From contig WLLZ01000012.1 of NCBI GenBank assembly GCA_009700485.1, positions 1-27,428 of the forward strand: 27,428 bases of DNA. The letters are read 5' to 3'. The position numbers and the translations under genes were made by a program. The notes below the pieces were generated by a model. That model made no database searches, had not been told where the DNA came from, and worked only from the letters and a program-made list of their open reading frames with translations. Source of the DNA: Actinomycetota bacterium (lineage in GTDB: Bacteria > Actinomycetota > Actinomycetes > S36-B12). This document shows, in pieces, positions 1 through 7,180 of this stretch (positions are counted from its first letter, which is position 1; every line of letters begins with the position of its first letter).

Positions 1-1762
1 ACTTGCGCTCGCGGAGGTTCGCCTCGACAGCGGCCTCGATCACGGTGTCGAGCGCACTCGTCGCTTCGTCGAGCACAATGATTCGCGGGTCGCCAGCAAG
101 AGCGCGCGCGATGGACAGGCGCTGCAACTCTCCGCCACTAAAGCCGCCGTCCGCCGATACGACCTGATGGAAGTACGCCCCCGGCCGGCCGAGGATTGTT
201 TCCTCAATACAGGCATCTCGTGCGGCGCGTTCCAAGGCATCATCTGTGATGCTGTCATCCCACAGCGTGAGATTGTCGCGGATCGTGCCGGGAAAGAGCG
301 CAGCCGTCTGCGGGACATAAGCGATGTCGCGGGTGCGCCGGTCTCGTGGAACGGCCAAGCGGGGTACACCGTCGAGGGAGACGTAGCCCGACCAAGGGCG
401 TAGTTCACCCGTCATGAGTTTTGCGATGGTGGTCTTGCCGCTACCGCTTGGGCCCACGAGCGCAACCCGACAACCCGCCGCTATTTGGAGGGAGAGATCC
501 CGCAGCAGCGGATCCGGAGAATCTCCGTAGCCAAAGTTCACTTCGTGTAACGAGACTTGGCCACTGAGCCGCTGTGTTGACGCCTCGTCGGAGTCCGTGA
601 CGGTGAGCATTTCGGCGTCAAGGGGCTCGCGCAACACCGGACCGAACTCCTTCTCGGCACTGGTAACGGTTTGCAATACAACCGCGAACTTAGCCACCGA
701 GGCAAATCCCAGGAGCACCGAAACCATATACGCCTGCGCTGCCACCACGGTGCCAAGCGAAACGGTGCCCACGAAGACCTGGGCAACCCCGATCGCGAGG
801 AAGGCGCCCAGACCTAATGACTGGCCAAGTACCGGCACGGTACCCGTGTATTGGTCTGCGATACCCAGTTTGGATATCGAGGTTGAAAACTGCTGTCGAA
901 TAATCGACCATCTGGAGAAGGCGAACTGCTCCCACGCAGCGGCTTTGATCGACTCAGCCGAAGAAATTACGTCGGAGGTAAATCCGTTGAGCTGGACCCA
1001 TTGCACGTCGTATCCACGCTGTGCGCGTGATCGGCGCCGCAAGATCCTAATGATCGCGATCCAGAGAATTAGGAGGATCACCACGGCGGCCACGCCCATG
1101 AATACATCGAGCAAGAAAATCATCAGGATGAAAATGATCGATGTCAGGGCGGTGGCGAGTTGGAGGGGTAAAACGTACCCTCCCATCTGGCAGTAATTTC
1201 GCAGGGCTTGCAGCCGGCCGATCAATTCACCCGAGCCAAAATTCTGGAGGGCCAGCACCTTCATCGTGAGAATGCTCCACGTAAAATCAATTGTGGCTGA
1301 GCGCTCCATACGAATCCTTAGGCGCCTGAGTACCGCATACTGCAGAGAGACGGCGGCCGCGGCGATAATGGTTGCAATCAGGATTCCGAGGGCGGTTACC
1401 GGTCCCCAGGTGGAATCTAAGCCAACAATGAACCTGTCAACAAAGATCCTCATTAGCAGGGGCACGGTAATCCCCGGAACAAGGAGGACGATCGAGACCA
1501 CGAGAATGTAGAGCGAGGCCGACTTTGACCCGAACAGTAGTTTGCTAATTATCTCGCGACTTGACCGATCGGGCTCGAAGCCCGGCAGCGCCGTACCATC
1601 CGGAGCGAGGCTGTAGGTACGCAAAAGCAGATCCGCGGCAACATCCGGGGGCAGGCCCTGCAGCCCCCCCAACTGGCGCTCGATTACCTCTTCGGTGACA
1701 TTCCGGCCTTGCGAGCTGAGCGCGTTGACGACCCGAGCCACCTGACTCACTTCTTGATTCAC
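1..1762 (-). CDS. ABC exporter, fused permease-ATPase (partial, C-terminus outside window)
   Basis: Type-I ABC exporter half-transporter; 587 codons are visible and the gene runs off the left edge. I read it by reverse translation. A soluble N-terminus of about 75 residues is followed by a hydrophobic membrane domain with several segments (about residues 80-340) and then an ATPase domain. The ATPase has Walker A GPSGSGKTT near residues 437-445, signature FSGGE near 540, and Walker B IIVLDEAT with D565-E566. The GTG start at 1762 overlaps the TGA of the upstream adaptor gene (GTGA), which implies translational coupling. Pairing with an HlyD protein is typical of NHLM-type bacteriocin/RiPP exporters and type I secretion. 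The N-terminus is too short for a C39 leader peptidase, so any leader cleavage would be done by another protein. Substrate unknown; no precursor peptide was seen nearby. Confidence 0.88.
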   Translation of the reverse strand, partial: MNQEVSQVARVVNALSSQGRNVTEEVIERQLGGLQGLPPDVAADLLLRTYSLAPDGTALPGFEPDRSSREIISKLLFGSKSASLYILVVSIVLLVPGITVPLLMRIFVDRFIVGLDSTWGPVTALGILIATIIAAAAVSLQYAVLRRLRIRMERSATIDFTWSILTMKVLALQNFGSGELIGRLQALRNYCQMGGYVLPLQLATALTSIIFILMIFLLDVFMGVAAVVILLILWIAIIRILRRRSRAQRGYDVQWVQLNGFTSDVISSAESIKAAAWEQFAFSRWSIIRQQFSTSISKLGIADQYTGTVPVLGQSLGLGAFLAIGVAQVFVGTVSLGTVVAAQAYMVSVLLGFASVAKFAVVLQTVTSAEKEFGPVLREPLDAEMLTVTDSDEASTQRLSGQVSLHEVNFGYGDSPDPLLRDLSLQIAAGCRVALVGPSGSGKTTIAKLMTGELRPWSGYVSLDGVPRLAVPRDRRTRDIAYVPQTAALFPGTIRDNLTLWDDSITDDALERAARDACIEETILGRPGAYFHQVVSADGGFSGGELQRLSIARALAGDPRIIVLDEATSALDTVIEAAVEANLRERK

Positions 1763-2544
1763 TCGAGCACCGACTTGTCCCGCACCAACATCGACACATC
1801 ACTCAGGGTTCCCGAACTGATTTCCACGTCTGGGCCTTGGCCGATTGACCAGGCGTATCCGGACGGAGTAGAAGGATCCGGAGTCAACTCGATGGTAACC
1901 TCAATAACCGGCCCTCCCGCAAGGAAGAAATCGACGAGCGTGGAGTTGCCCCCGACAATGAAATCAATCCGTTCAGCCGAAACAGGTGTCGGTGAAAGAG
2001 CAGCCACCGTGCCGAGGATCACACCGTACTGAGCGCGTCGAGGCGCGTCGGCGGGTGAGACCAATGCCTCCATGCCTACACGGATTGTCTCTGCGTCTGT
2101 TGCGAGAACGAAAGCCTTGACGATTAGTTCGGCCCCGTCAGGCTGCATGTAAAGCATGGGGTCGCCCGGCAAAGTTACTCGTCCCGGAAGTGCAGACACC
2201 TCTACAACTAGCCCATCCCCCGGGCTCAAAACCGGCGTGGGGTCGTTTTGGCCTTCGACAGAAATGCTTAGAAGTTCTTGACCCTTCAGCACTCGCTGGC
2301 CTGGCTCGACGTCGACGCTTTTAACAACGCCGCTAAGTGTTGTGCCCACCTCGTTATAGCCGCCAGCGGGCAGGACGTAGCCAAAACCCGAGACAGTTTG
2401 TGGAGCACGACCGAAAACCGCCCACACCAGGACGGCAGCCACCAGGACGATCAGGCCTATCAGCGAGACCACCAGGGGCCGGGAAAGAGGTTTGTCGGAT
2501 TCGTTGACGGCAGCGGCCGGGTCTGTCGGGGCATCAATTCGCAT
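1759..2544 (-). CDS. HlyD-family membrane fusion (adaptor) protein
   Basis: A 261-aa periplasmic-adaptor-like protein. It has a short cytoplasmic tail, one membrane helix at about residues 23-43 (hydrophobic run PLVVSLIGLIVLVAAVLVWA), then a lipoyl/barrel-sandwich domain. The hallmark phrases are VDVEPGQRVLKGQELL (about residues 77-92) and DGLVVEVSALPGRVTLPGDP (about 109-128). In this family such proteins couple an inner-membrane ABC exporter to a partner. Here it is cotranscribed with, and overlaps by four bases, the ABC exporter downstream. It resembles the secretion protein of NHLM-type bacteriocin systems, but without a search I keep the call at family level. A GGGG run about 15 bases upstream is a weak ribosome site. 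Only 173 bp separate its start from the tRNA-fragment scar, so its original upstream partner or promoter may have been lost. Confidence 0.85.
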   Translation of the reverse strand: MRIDAPTDPAAAVNESDKPLSRPLVVSLIGLIVLVAAVLVWAVFGRAPQTVSGFGYVLPAGGYNEVGTTLSGVVKSVDVEPGQRVLKGQELLSISVEGQNDPTPVLSPGDGLVVEVSALPGRVTLPGDPMLYMQPDGAELIVKAFVLATDAETIRVGMEALVSPADAPRRAQYGVILGTVAALSPTPVSAERIDFIVGGNSTLVDFFLAGGPVIEVTIELTPDPSTPSGYAWSIGQGPDVEISSGTLSDVSMLVRDKSVLE

Positions 2545-2717
2545 ACCTAAAAATTACCCCATTTCATGTGAGCCTGTTGATTTTTCTGGGGATTATGGGT
2601 CTGATTCTCGACTAGGTAACAACTTATATGTGGTGCCGTGTAGTGCTGCTGGGGGGAATCGAGGGGCGGTATCCGATGTCCGAGCGCAGCCCATCCATTT
2701 CTGCAATCTGTTTCGTG

Positions 2718-2762
2718 GGTGGGGCGGGTCGGGCTCGAACCGACGACGACCGGATTATGAGT
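2718..2762 (-). repeat. 45-bp tRNA 3'-half fragment, att-like
   Basis: These 45 bases match, without mismatch, bases 4832-4876 of the intact tRNA gene (and the same part of the copy at 24722-24798). The match runs from the tRNA 3' end to the base just 5' of the anticodon loop, then stops abruptly: the fragment continues agggcc where the tRNA gene has ccgggg. The first CCA base is altered (g at 2717 instead of t). A tRNA 3' fragment ending at the anticodon loop is the usual footprint of tyrosine-integrase insertion into a tRNA gene, so I read it as the left att remnant of an element whose right end is one of the intact tRNAs. It is too short to be a functional tRNA. Confidence 0.8.
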
Positions 2763-2889
2763 AGGGCCATCGATAGGTCCTCCCTTCGACACGGACGCCA
2801 GACACCTCATTTTTTGCAGCGTGTTTTCTACTTCGCTTTCTCCGCTTTGATCATGGATCAAGCCCCCTGTCGTTGGGGGAAACGGGGGA

Positions 2890-2926
2890 AAGCCGTTGAT
2901 CCTTCCAACTCCTCGAAGGACGGCTT
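2890..2926. repeat. Bipartite inverted repeat (hairpin)
   Basis: AAGCCG (2890-2895) pairs with CGGCTT (2921-2926), and TCCTTC (2900-2905) pairs with GAAGGA (2915-2920). This makes a two-part stem with a small one-sided bulge and a 9-nt loop. There is no T-run. It could be an old element end or a transcription stop; nothing else supports either. Confidence 0.4.
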
Positions 2927-3014
2927 GCACGATTGACGGTCCGGGGAGGTCGCATTGCACGCCAACTCAGAACAGCTGCGTCCCTCGGTCCGATGATGGG
3001 TTTGGGGGTTCAGC

Positions 3015-3356
3015 ACCAGCGCTGGCCTCGGGCACGACGTACCCACCATGCTCATCACCAACGACCCGATCAGCCCCGCGAAAAACATCAGCGGACGCCG
3101 CGCCCGACGAATGAAAACCGAACAGCGCCTCGCCGAATCGATTCGCTTCCTCGGCCTCGACGCCCTCTCCGGCGCCGACTGCCCGGCTACAGCACCACCC
3201 TCAACATCCTGCAATGAAAGTTCCTGCTGACCAGCGGCGAAATTTGATGAGCATTGTCAGCCGTGACCGGCGCACCTACCCACCCGTGCTCCACCAAGCC
3301 GAACTCCCCACCGTCACCTGGTGGGCAACCGCCGAATCAGCTCCCAGTTCGCCTGA
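3015..3356 (+). pseudogene. DDE transposase, C-terminal remnant with frameshifts
   Basis: Three frames in succession read as the C-terminal end of an actinobacterial IS4/IS1634-like DDE transposase. First comes GLGHDVPTMLITND followed by ARRMKTEQRLAESIRFLGLDALSGA (about 3024-3172). Then LPGYSTTLNILQ, a stop, and KFLLTSGEI (about 3181-3245). Then SRDRRTYPPVLHQAELPTVT (about 3259-3320), and a final VGNRRISSQFA before a stop at 3354-3356. In intact relatives, as I recall them, these phrases occur in this order in one frame. At least two frameshifts and an internal stop mean the gene is dead, and the catalytic N-terminal part is missing. The family name is from memory and needs a search. Confidence 0.65.
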
Positions 3357-3406
3357 GACTAGGGCTGAATGCGCTGCGTGAAATTCGGCGCTCACTCGCG
3401 CTGCCT

Positions 3407-4330
3407 TCAGCAGATGTCGGTTCCGTCCTGCGGGGCAATGTTCGGCAATGCTTCAATCTGGACACCTGCCGATCCCATCAACCGCGGCCAGCAGACCGTG
3501 AAGTTCGCCAACTCGGCGCCGCTCCCATGTTCCGCGAGCCATTCTCCGCTGTGCAACGACTGCTGCTGACGCCTCAGGTCATACACCCCGAAGTCGAACT
3601 GTCGCGGTGACGGCTGATCAGGGACACTGACCGCGGTCGCAAGCACCTGCCCCTTAGAAATCTTCACGGGCTTCACATTGGTTGTCCTCGAGTCCTCGCC
3701 CACCGGAATACTGCGATCGAAGATCCGTTGGAGTGCCGGGCTGAGGGTTCGCAGGTGGTCATAGCGCACCAGAAATCCGCAGGGATGCTGAATGTCGACC
3801 AGGTACTGAACCGACGACCCCGGCCCGTTCATCTGCCCATCACGGTTCTCCCGGTATGCAGCCCCACGAACGAAGTAGCCATCGACGGCGGCGGCTACTT
3901 TTCCATTCGCACTCGGGTCAGCAAAGCGAAGACCGCCGTGCGCTTTGTAGTACCGAGCCGACTCATTAAGCCGCCCCGGTGGTAGCCATCCATCGAGGGC
4001 AGCGACCTGTGCTGGAGGTTGCATGCGAACATTCCCGCAACTCGGAGCCTTACCACTGGGTAGCCAGGCGTCCTTACCGTTCCAGGACCATGTCACCGGT
4101 GCCTTCGCTTTCGGGTCGCCCTCGGCCACCGGTGCAAAAGCCAGCACACTCGTGGCCGCAAGCAGCAACGAACATGGGTAGGCGACCAGGCGCACTCCGC
4201 CAAACCAGTTTGACCCGCGGTCCACAGCGCGCCTGAGTGTCACCTCTTCACAATAGAAGTTGATATGAACCCCGTCAAGTGGTCGACGAGACTCACGAAA
4301 AGTGCCCGCGAAATGCTTTCCGTGTCTCAC
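3407..4330 (-). CDS. Secreted hypothetical protein with faint M23-peptidase-like C-terminus
   Basis: The open frame gives 307 aa from a GTG at 4330, but the true start is probably later. A signal-peptide-like stretch, VRLVAYPCSLLLAATSVLAFAPVAEG, lies near residues 46-71. A GTG at about 4242 (reading VTLRRAVDRG) would place it at a normal distance from the N-terminus. The mature part carries GFLVRYDHLRTLSP, VKISKGQVLATAVS and FDFGVYDLR. These recall the fold of LytM/M23 peptidases, but I do not see the full zinc-binding His/Asp set, so enzymatic activity is doubtful. It sits alone between a transposase remnant and an IS6-like remnant inside the tRNA-scar region, so it may be cargo of an older element. 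Function unknown. Confidence 0.55.
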   Translation of the reverse strand: MRHGKHFAGTFRESRRPLDGVHINFYCEEVTLRRAVDRGSNWFGGVRLVAYPCSLLLAATSVLAFAPVAEGDPKAKAPVTWSWNGKDAWLPSGKAPSCGNVRMQPPAQVAALDGWLPPGRLNESARYYKAHGGLRFADPSANGKVAAAVDGYFVRGAAYRENRDGQMNGPGSSVQYLVDIQHPCGFLVRYDHLRTLSPALQRIFDRSIPVGEDSRTTNVKPVKISKGQVLATAVSVPDQPSPRQFDFGVYDLRRQQQSLHSGEWLAEHGSGAELANFTVCWPRLMGSAGVQIEALPNIAPQDGTDIC

Positions 4331-4339
4331 GTAGGAATG

Positions 4340-4806
4340 CCGGTGGTGTTGCGTTAACGGATCGCCCGGGGTGGGTGAGGGTGGCGGGATGAAGCGCTAC
4401 CGCCGCTCGAAGCCGCCCATGCAGGCTCCTTCGGCGCTCGCGGGGTGCCGGTTCACTCCTGAACTGATCGATGCGGCCCGCCCACTACGGCATTCCGTCG
4501 GTGACCGCTGGTTGATCGATGAGACGTACGTCAAGGTCGCCGGCATCTGGCGATATGTGTTCCGGGCGGTGGACCAGCACGGCCAGGTGATCGACGTGTA
4601 CGTCTCCAAGCACAGAGATATACCTTCGGCAACAAGGTTCTTCACCACGTCGCTGGCCGCGCATCGCGCCCCGGTCGAGGTCATCACCGACCGGGCACCG
4701 GCCCTGGCGAATGTGATCGAGGAACTGATCCCGGCCGCAATCTGATTGCTTCCCCCTCCGCCCACGATCCAGCACGCCATGCCATCGCGTAACGCAACGC
4801 CGCCGG
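4340..4806. mobile_element. Internally deleted IS6-like insertion sequence (467 bp)
   Basis: Imperfect terminal inverted repeats of about 25 bp are seen at 4340-4364 and 4782-4806. They share ccggYggYgttgcgtta at the outer ends, about 19 of 25 positions matching. Between them lies a shortened IS6-type transposase gene. Full IS6 elements are about 800-900 bp, so roughly half is missing. No 8-bp target duplication is evident. Both ends are kept, so it could in principle be moved by a full-length relative in the same cell. Confidence 0.7.
4389..4745 (+). pseudogene. IS6-family transposase, internally deleted and truncated
   Basis: The frame begins with ATG at 4389 behind a GGTGGCGGG ribosome site and encodes 118 aa; intact family members are about 230-260 aa. 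The central part, VGDRWLIDETYVKVAGIWRYVFRAVDQHGQVIDV, holds the first catalytic Asp (in DET) and is typical of IS6 transposases. VITDRAPAL probably contains the second Asp. The N-terminal helix-turn-helix region is missing: RFTPE joins directly to LIDAARPLRH, which suggests an in-frame deletion between similar stretches. The frame stops just after EELIPAA, so the segment with the final catalytic Glu is absent. It cannot be an active transposase. Confidence 0.75.
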
Positions 4807-4830
4807 TTTATTTACATTGAGTGAAATGGT

Positions 4831-4907
4831 TGGTGGGGCGGGTCGGGCTCGAACCGACGACGACCGGATTATGAGTCCGGGGCTCTAACCAGCTGAGCTA
4901 CCGCCCC
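4831..4907 (-). tRNA. tRNA with anticodon CAT (Met elongator or Ile2), copy 1
   Basis: A full cloverleaf can be drawn by hand on the minus strand: acceptor GGGGCGG/CCGCCCC, D stem GCTC/GAGC, anticodon stem CCGGA/TCCGG with loop CTCATAA, T stem GTCGG/CCGAC, discriminator A, and encoded CCA (4831-4833). The CAT anticodon with a paired first base excludes the initiator tRNA. Elongator Met and lysidine-modified Ile2 cannot be told apart here. A TAGACT hexamer (complement of 4918-4923) lies nine bases from the GGGGG start and could be a -10 box. No terminator hairpin follows it; the IS6-like end begins 24 bp away. Confidence 0.93.
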
Positions 4908-4908
4908 C

Positions 4909-5096
4909 AGAAGAACCAGTCTATTCGTTTGCTATTTCGATTGGTATTTAGATTTCTTTTCGGGGCTTCGTTCCGCTAGAGCGGCACCGCCGTGATAACT
5001 ACCGAACATAACCGTACGCAGCATAAGTATTGGATTGTTGGTCCGGCTCAAGCCTAGACTTGAGCCGTTCGAGTGAGATGAGCCCTAGGAGATGGA
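4909..5096 (+). promoter_or_regulatory. Promoter region of the leader ORF-SDR operon, with operator-like dyad
   Basis: A perfect inverted repeat of CGGCTCAAG (5044-5052) and CTTGAGCCG (5059-5067), spacer six bases, spans a TAGACT hexamer (5055-5060). TTGGAT at 5030-5035 could be a -35 box with a rather long 19-bp spacer. A dyad lying over the -10 box suggests a repressor site. It could instead form an RNA hairpin just ahead of the leader ORF at 5097. Confidence 0.5.
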
Positions 5097-5207
5097 ATGT
5101 CTGTGCAAGAACTTGACTTACGTGAGTTCCGCGCATTAGCCCACGCGAGTGAAGGACAAATATTGTCCTACTACCGTGGTGACAACGCAGAAATGACTGG
5201 GCGCTGA
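5097..5207 (+). CDS. 36-aa leader peptide or small protein coupled to the SDR gene
   Basis: ATG at 5097 lies five bases behind a clear AGGAG ribosome site (5087-5091). It opens a 36-codon frame that starts MSVQELDLREFRALAHASEG and ends NAEMTGR. Its TGA (5205-5207) overlaps the ATG of the SDR (TGATG), the signature of translational coupling, and I see no good separate ribosome site for the SDR. The peptide is hydrophilic, with no membrane segment or obvious family. It may be a regulatory leader, a microprotein, or the shrunken end of a lost upstream gene. The strong start signals argue that it is translated. Confidence 0.6.
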   Translation: MSVQELDLREFRALAHASEGQILSYYRGDNAEMTGR

Positions 5208-6007
5208 TGTCATCCTCATTGAAGTCTTTGACCGGCACTGGCGCAGTAGTCACGGGTGGAGCCTCAGGTCTCGGGCGCGCAATAACCGAGGCACTCGCGA
5301 TGGCAGGTGCGAGTGTTGCCCTGCTGGATGCCAACGGGCCTGCGGCACAAGCTGCGGCCGCTGAACTCGTTGACTCAGGCTGTGATGTCATCGGTCTGCA
5401 GTGTGACGTCACTGTTCCAGACTCCTTGTCGGCAGCCATGGCAACTGCTGCGGAACGCTTCGGAGGAATTCGGGTCGTGTTCGCAAATGCCGGAATCTCC
5501 GCGGGTCCTGGGCCGGGCTCGGGCGGAAAGTCACTGTTGGAACTTGATGACGAGAATTGGGATCGCGTGTTGGCGGTCAATCTTTCCGGTGTGATCCGCA
5601 CTGCGCGCGCAGCGCTTCCTTACTTGATCGAGTCCGGATCCGGAAGACTGATCATCACGTCGTCTTCCGCGGCAATCATGCCGACACTGTTCGTCGGACA
5701 CGCCTATGCAGCGAGCAAGGCCGCCGTCCATCACCTGACCCAGTACCTAGCAATGGAACTCGCCGAACACAAGGTGCTGGTAAATTGCTTGGCACCGGGC
5801 CCGTTCGAGACGAACATTGCATCGGGAAGACTCAAGCAACCTGACATTGCCGAGCAAGTGGCAAAAAGTGTGCCACTCGGACGAATCGCCGACCCTTCGG
5901 AGATAGGTCCAGTTGCACTGCTACTTGCGAGTCCGGATAACGGGTTCATGACGGGCTCGCTCATCTCTATCGATGGCGGCACAGTCGCAGGCAACTGGTC
6001 TCACTGA
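5207..6007 (+). CDS. Short-chain dehydrogenase/reductase (classical SDR)
   Basis: A 266-aa NAD(P)-dependent oxidoreductase of normal length. Cofactor motif TGGASGLG is at residues 16-23, D41 ends the second strand (acidic, so NAD is more likely than NADP), NAG is at 94-96, the catalytic serine lies in TSSSA near 152-154, and YAASK holds Y167 and K171. The tail GSLISIDGGTVAGNW is typical. Family members interconvert alcohols and ketones; the substrate is not predictable from sequence. The gene is translationally coupled to the leader ORF upstream and converges with the LysR gene, their ends 34 bp apart. In this setting it probably oxidises a hydroxylated intermediate of the peripheral pathway. 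Confidence 0.92.
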   Translation: MSSSLKSLTGTGAVVTGGASGLGRAITEALAMAGASVALLDANGPAAQAAAAELVDSGCDVIGLQCDVTVPDSLSAAMATAAERFGGIRVVFANAGISAGPGPGSGGKSLLELDDENWDRVLAVNLSGVIRTARAALPYLIESGSGRLIITSSSAAIMPTLFVGHAYAASKAAVHHLTQYLAMELAEHKVLVNCLAPGPFETNIASGRLKQPDIAEQVAKSVPLGRIADPSEIGPVALLLASPDNGFMTGSLISIDGGTVAGNWSH

Positions 6008-6041
6008 AGGAAATCGGTGGCCGAGTCTCATGCAGATTGAG

Positions 6042-6971
6042 TTACACGACCTGGCTGCGAGCAGCCGTGTCCTCGGGGCGAGCCTGATTCTTCATTGCCG
6101 TCTGCACGCTGTTCACGAATTCGCTCAGTACCGGTGTCATAGGTCCTTGACGAGTTAGCACAGACATCTGGAGTACCGGAGTTGGATCTGTAACTCCGAT
6201 GGTGATCACTCCGTGAGGTAGCAGGCTCTTGGCAAATGCGGGAACGAACGTAGCGCCAAGGCCATGGGCCACGAGAGCCAATGCCATGTGCAAGTGGTCT
6301 GCTTCATGCGTCACGGACAAGTCGAATCCGGCTTCGTGTGCGAGTGCGGCATAGTAGTCGCCGTTGTCCGCATCTGTGCGTTGCGAAATTTGAATCAGAG
6401 GCTCACCTTCGAGGCGGGCGAACGGTATCGCGAGTTCGGTAGCGAATGGATGATCCTCAGCAATGGCGAGGAGGGCCGGCTCCTCTATGGTCATGTGACT
6501 TGTGAGCCAAGGCGGCATGCTTTTCGGAGTCCGGCAAAGGGCTAGATCGATCCTGCCATGCTCCAGATCTTCCAGAAGCCGGCTTGTGCCAGCCTCGGTC
6601 AAGCCGACGGTGACTGACGGGTGGGACTGGCTGTGAATTCTGAGTACTCGGGCCACGTATGCGAGACAGGCGGGAGCTATGAAGCCGAACTCGACGGCTC
6701 CGGAATCACCTGCAGCAACCCTGCGGGCGGTCTCCATCATCTCGGCGGCATCGTGCAGGATTTCACGGGCCTTGGGTAAGAGTGCCTCCCCGACGGGGGT
6801 GAGTTCCACTTTTCTGCGATTGCGAGAGAACAACTGCACTCCGAGCTCTCGCTCAAAGGAGGCGATTTGCTTGCTCAATGCTGGCTGGGCGATGAAGAGT
6901 CGCTCAGCGGCTCTACCGAAGTGCATTTGATCAGCCAGTTCAACGAAGTATCGAAGGTGCCGGAGCTCCAT
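6042..6971 (-). CDS. LysR-family transcriptional regulator
   Basis: A 309-aa regulator from ATG at 6971, which has GGAGG five bases upstream; a TTG at 6983 in the same frame is less likely. The N-terminal winged helix-turn-helix (MELRHLRYFVELADQMHFGRAAERL, FIAQPALSKQIASFERELG) covers about residues 1-60. The effector-binding domain follows (about 90-295) and includes the usual DLALCR segment. It is divergent from the Zn-ADH gene at 7181, so by family precedent it probably activates the ADH-ALDH operon in response to a pathway compound and represses itself. Aromatic-pathway LysR proteins behave this way. The inducer is unknown. Confidence 0.93.
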   Translation of the reverse strand: MELRHLRYFVELADQMHFGRAAERLFIAQPALSKQIASFERELGVQLFSRNRRKVELTPVGEALLPKAREILHDAAEMMETARRVAAGDSGAVEFGFIAPACLAYVARVLRIHSQSHPSVTVGLTEAGTSRLLEDLEHGRIDLALCRTPKSMPPWLTSHMTIEEPALLAIAEDHPFATELAIPFARLEGEPLIQISQRTDADNGDYYAALAHEAGFDLSVTHEADHLHMALALVAHGLGATFVPAFAKSLLPHGVITIGVTDPTPVLQMSVLTRQGPMTPVLSEFVNSVQTAMKNQARPEDTAARSQVV

Positions 6972-7180
6972 AGAAACCTCCAACCTCGGCGCGGGAACTT
7001 GCGTGACTCGTGCGGCGCCCCCTGGCGTATGTAATTCTAAGTAAGCATAACTTGCCGAAGTGAGTCATTGAATGGTTATCACCCGCTTAGTGTTAAGCCT
7101 CTAGGGAATCACAGGGGGACGCATTGACATTGGCGAACAATCGCGAAAATCAACGATAATACCTCAATGGAGTCCTTCGC
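6972..7180. promoter_or_regulatory. Divergent promoter region between LysR and Zn-ADH genes
   Basis: The 209-bp gap is AT-richer than its neighbours. It holds GCTTA (7085-7089)/TAAGC (7094-7098), a short dyad, and ATAAC (7047-7051) with GTTAT (7075-7079). LysR proteins bind interrupted dyads in such gaps, so these are candidate sites. The ADH gene has GGAG about eight bases before its ATG. Confidence 0.45.

Larger units (their letters stand above)
2545..3014. other. 470-bp stretch without a supported gene
   Basis: This holds the presumed promoter region of the adaptor gene, the 45-bp tRNA fragment (2718-2762), and about 250 bp of unassigned sequence with a bipartite hairpin (2890-2926). The open frames on both strands are products of reading through tRNA sequence and show no family features. 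Confidence 0.6.

Noticed and set aside
2547..2960. Long open frames on both strands across the tRNA fragment (with phrases such as NPVVVGSSPTRPT and GRARTDDDRIMS)
   Set aside because: These phrases are known artefacts of translating tRNA gene sequence; no family features, no start signals.
6972..6983. TTG start of the LysR gene four codons upstream
   Set aside because: The GGAGG ribosome site fits the ATG at 6971, and MELRHLRYF is the usual LysR N-terminus.
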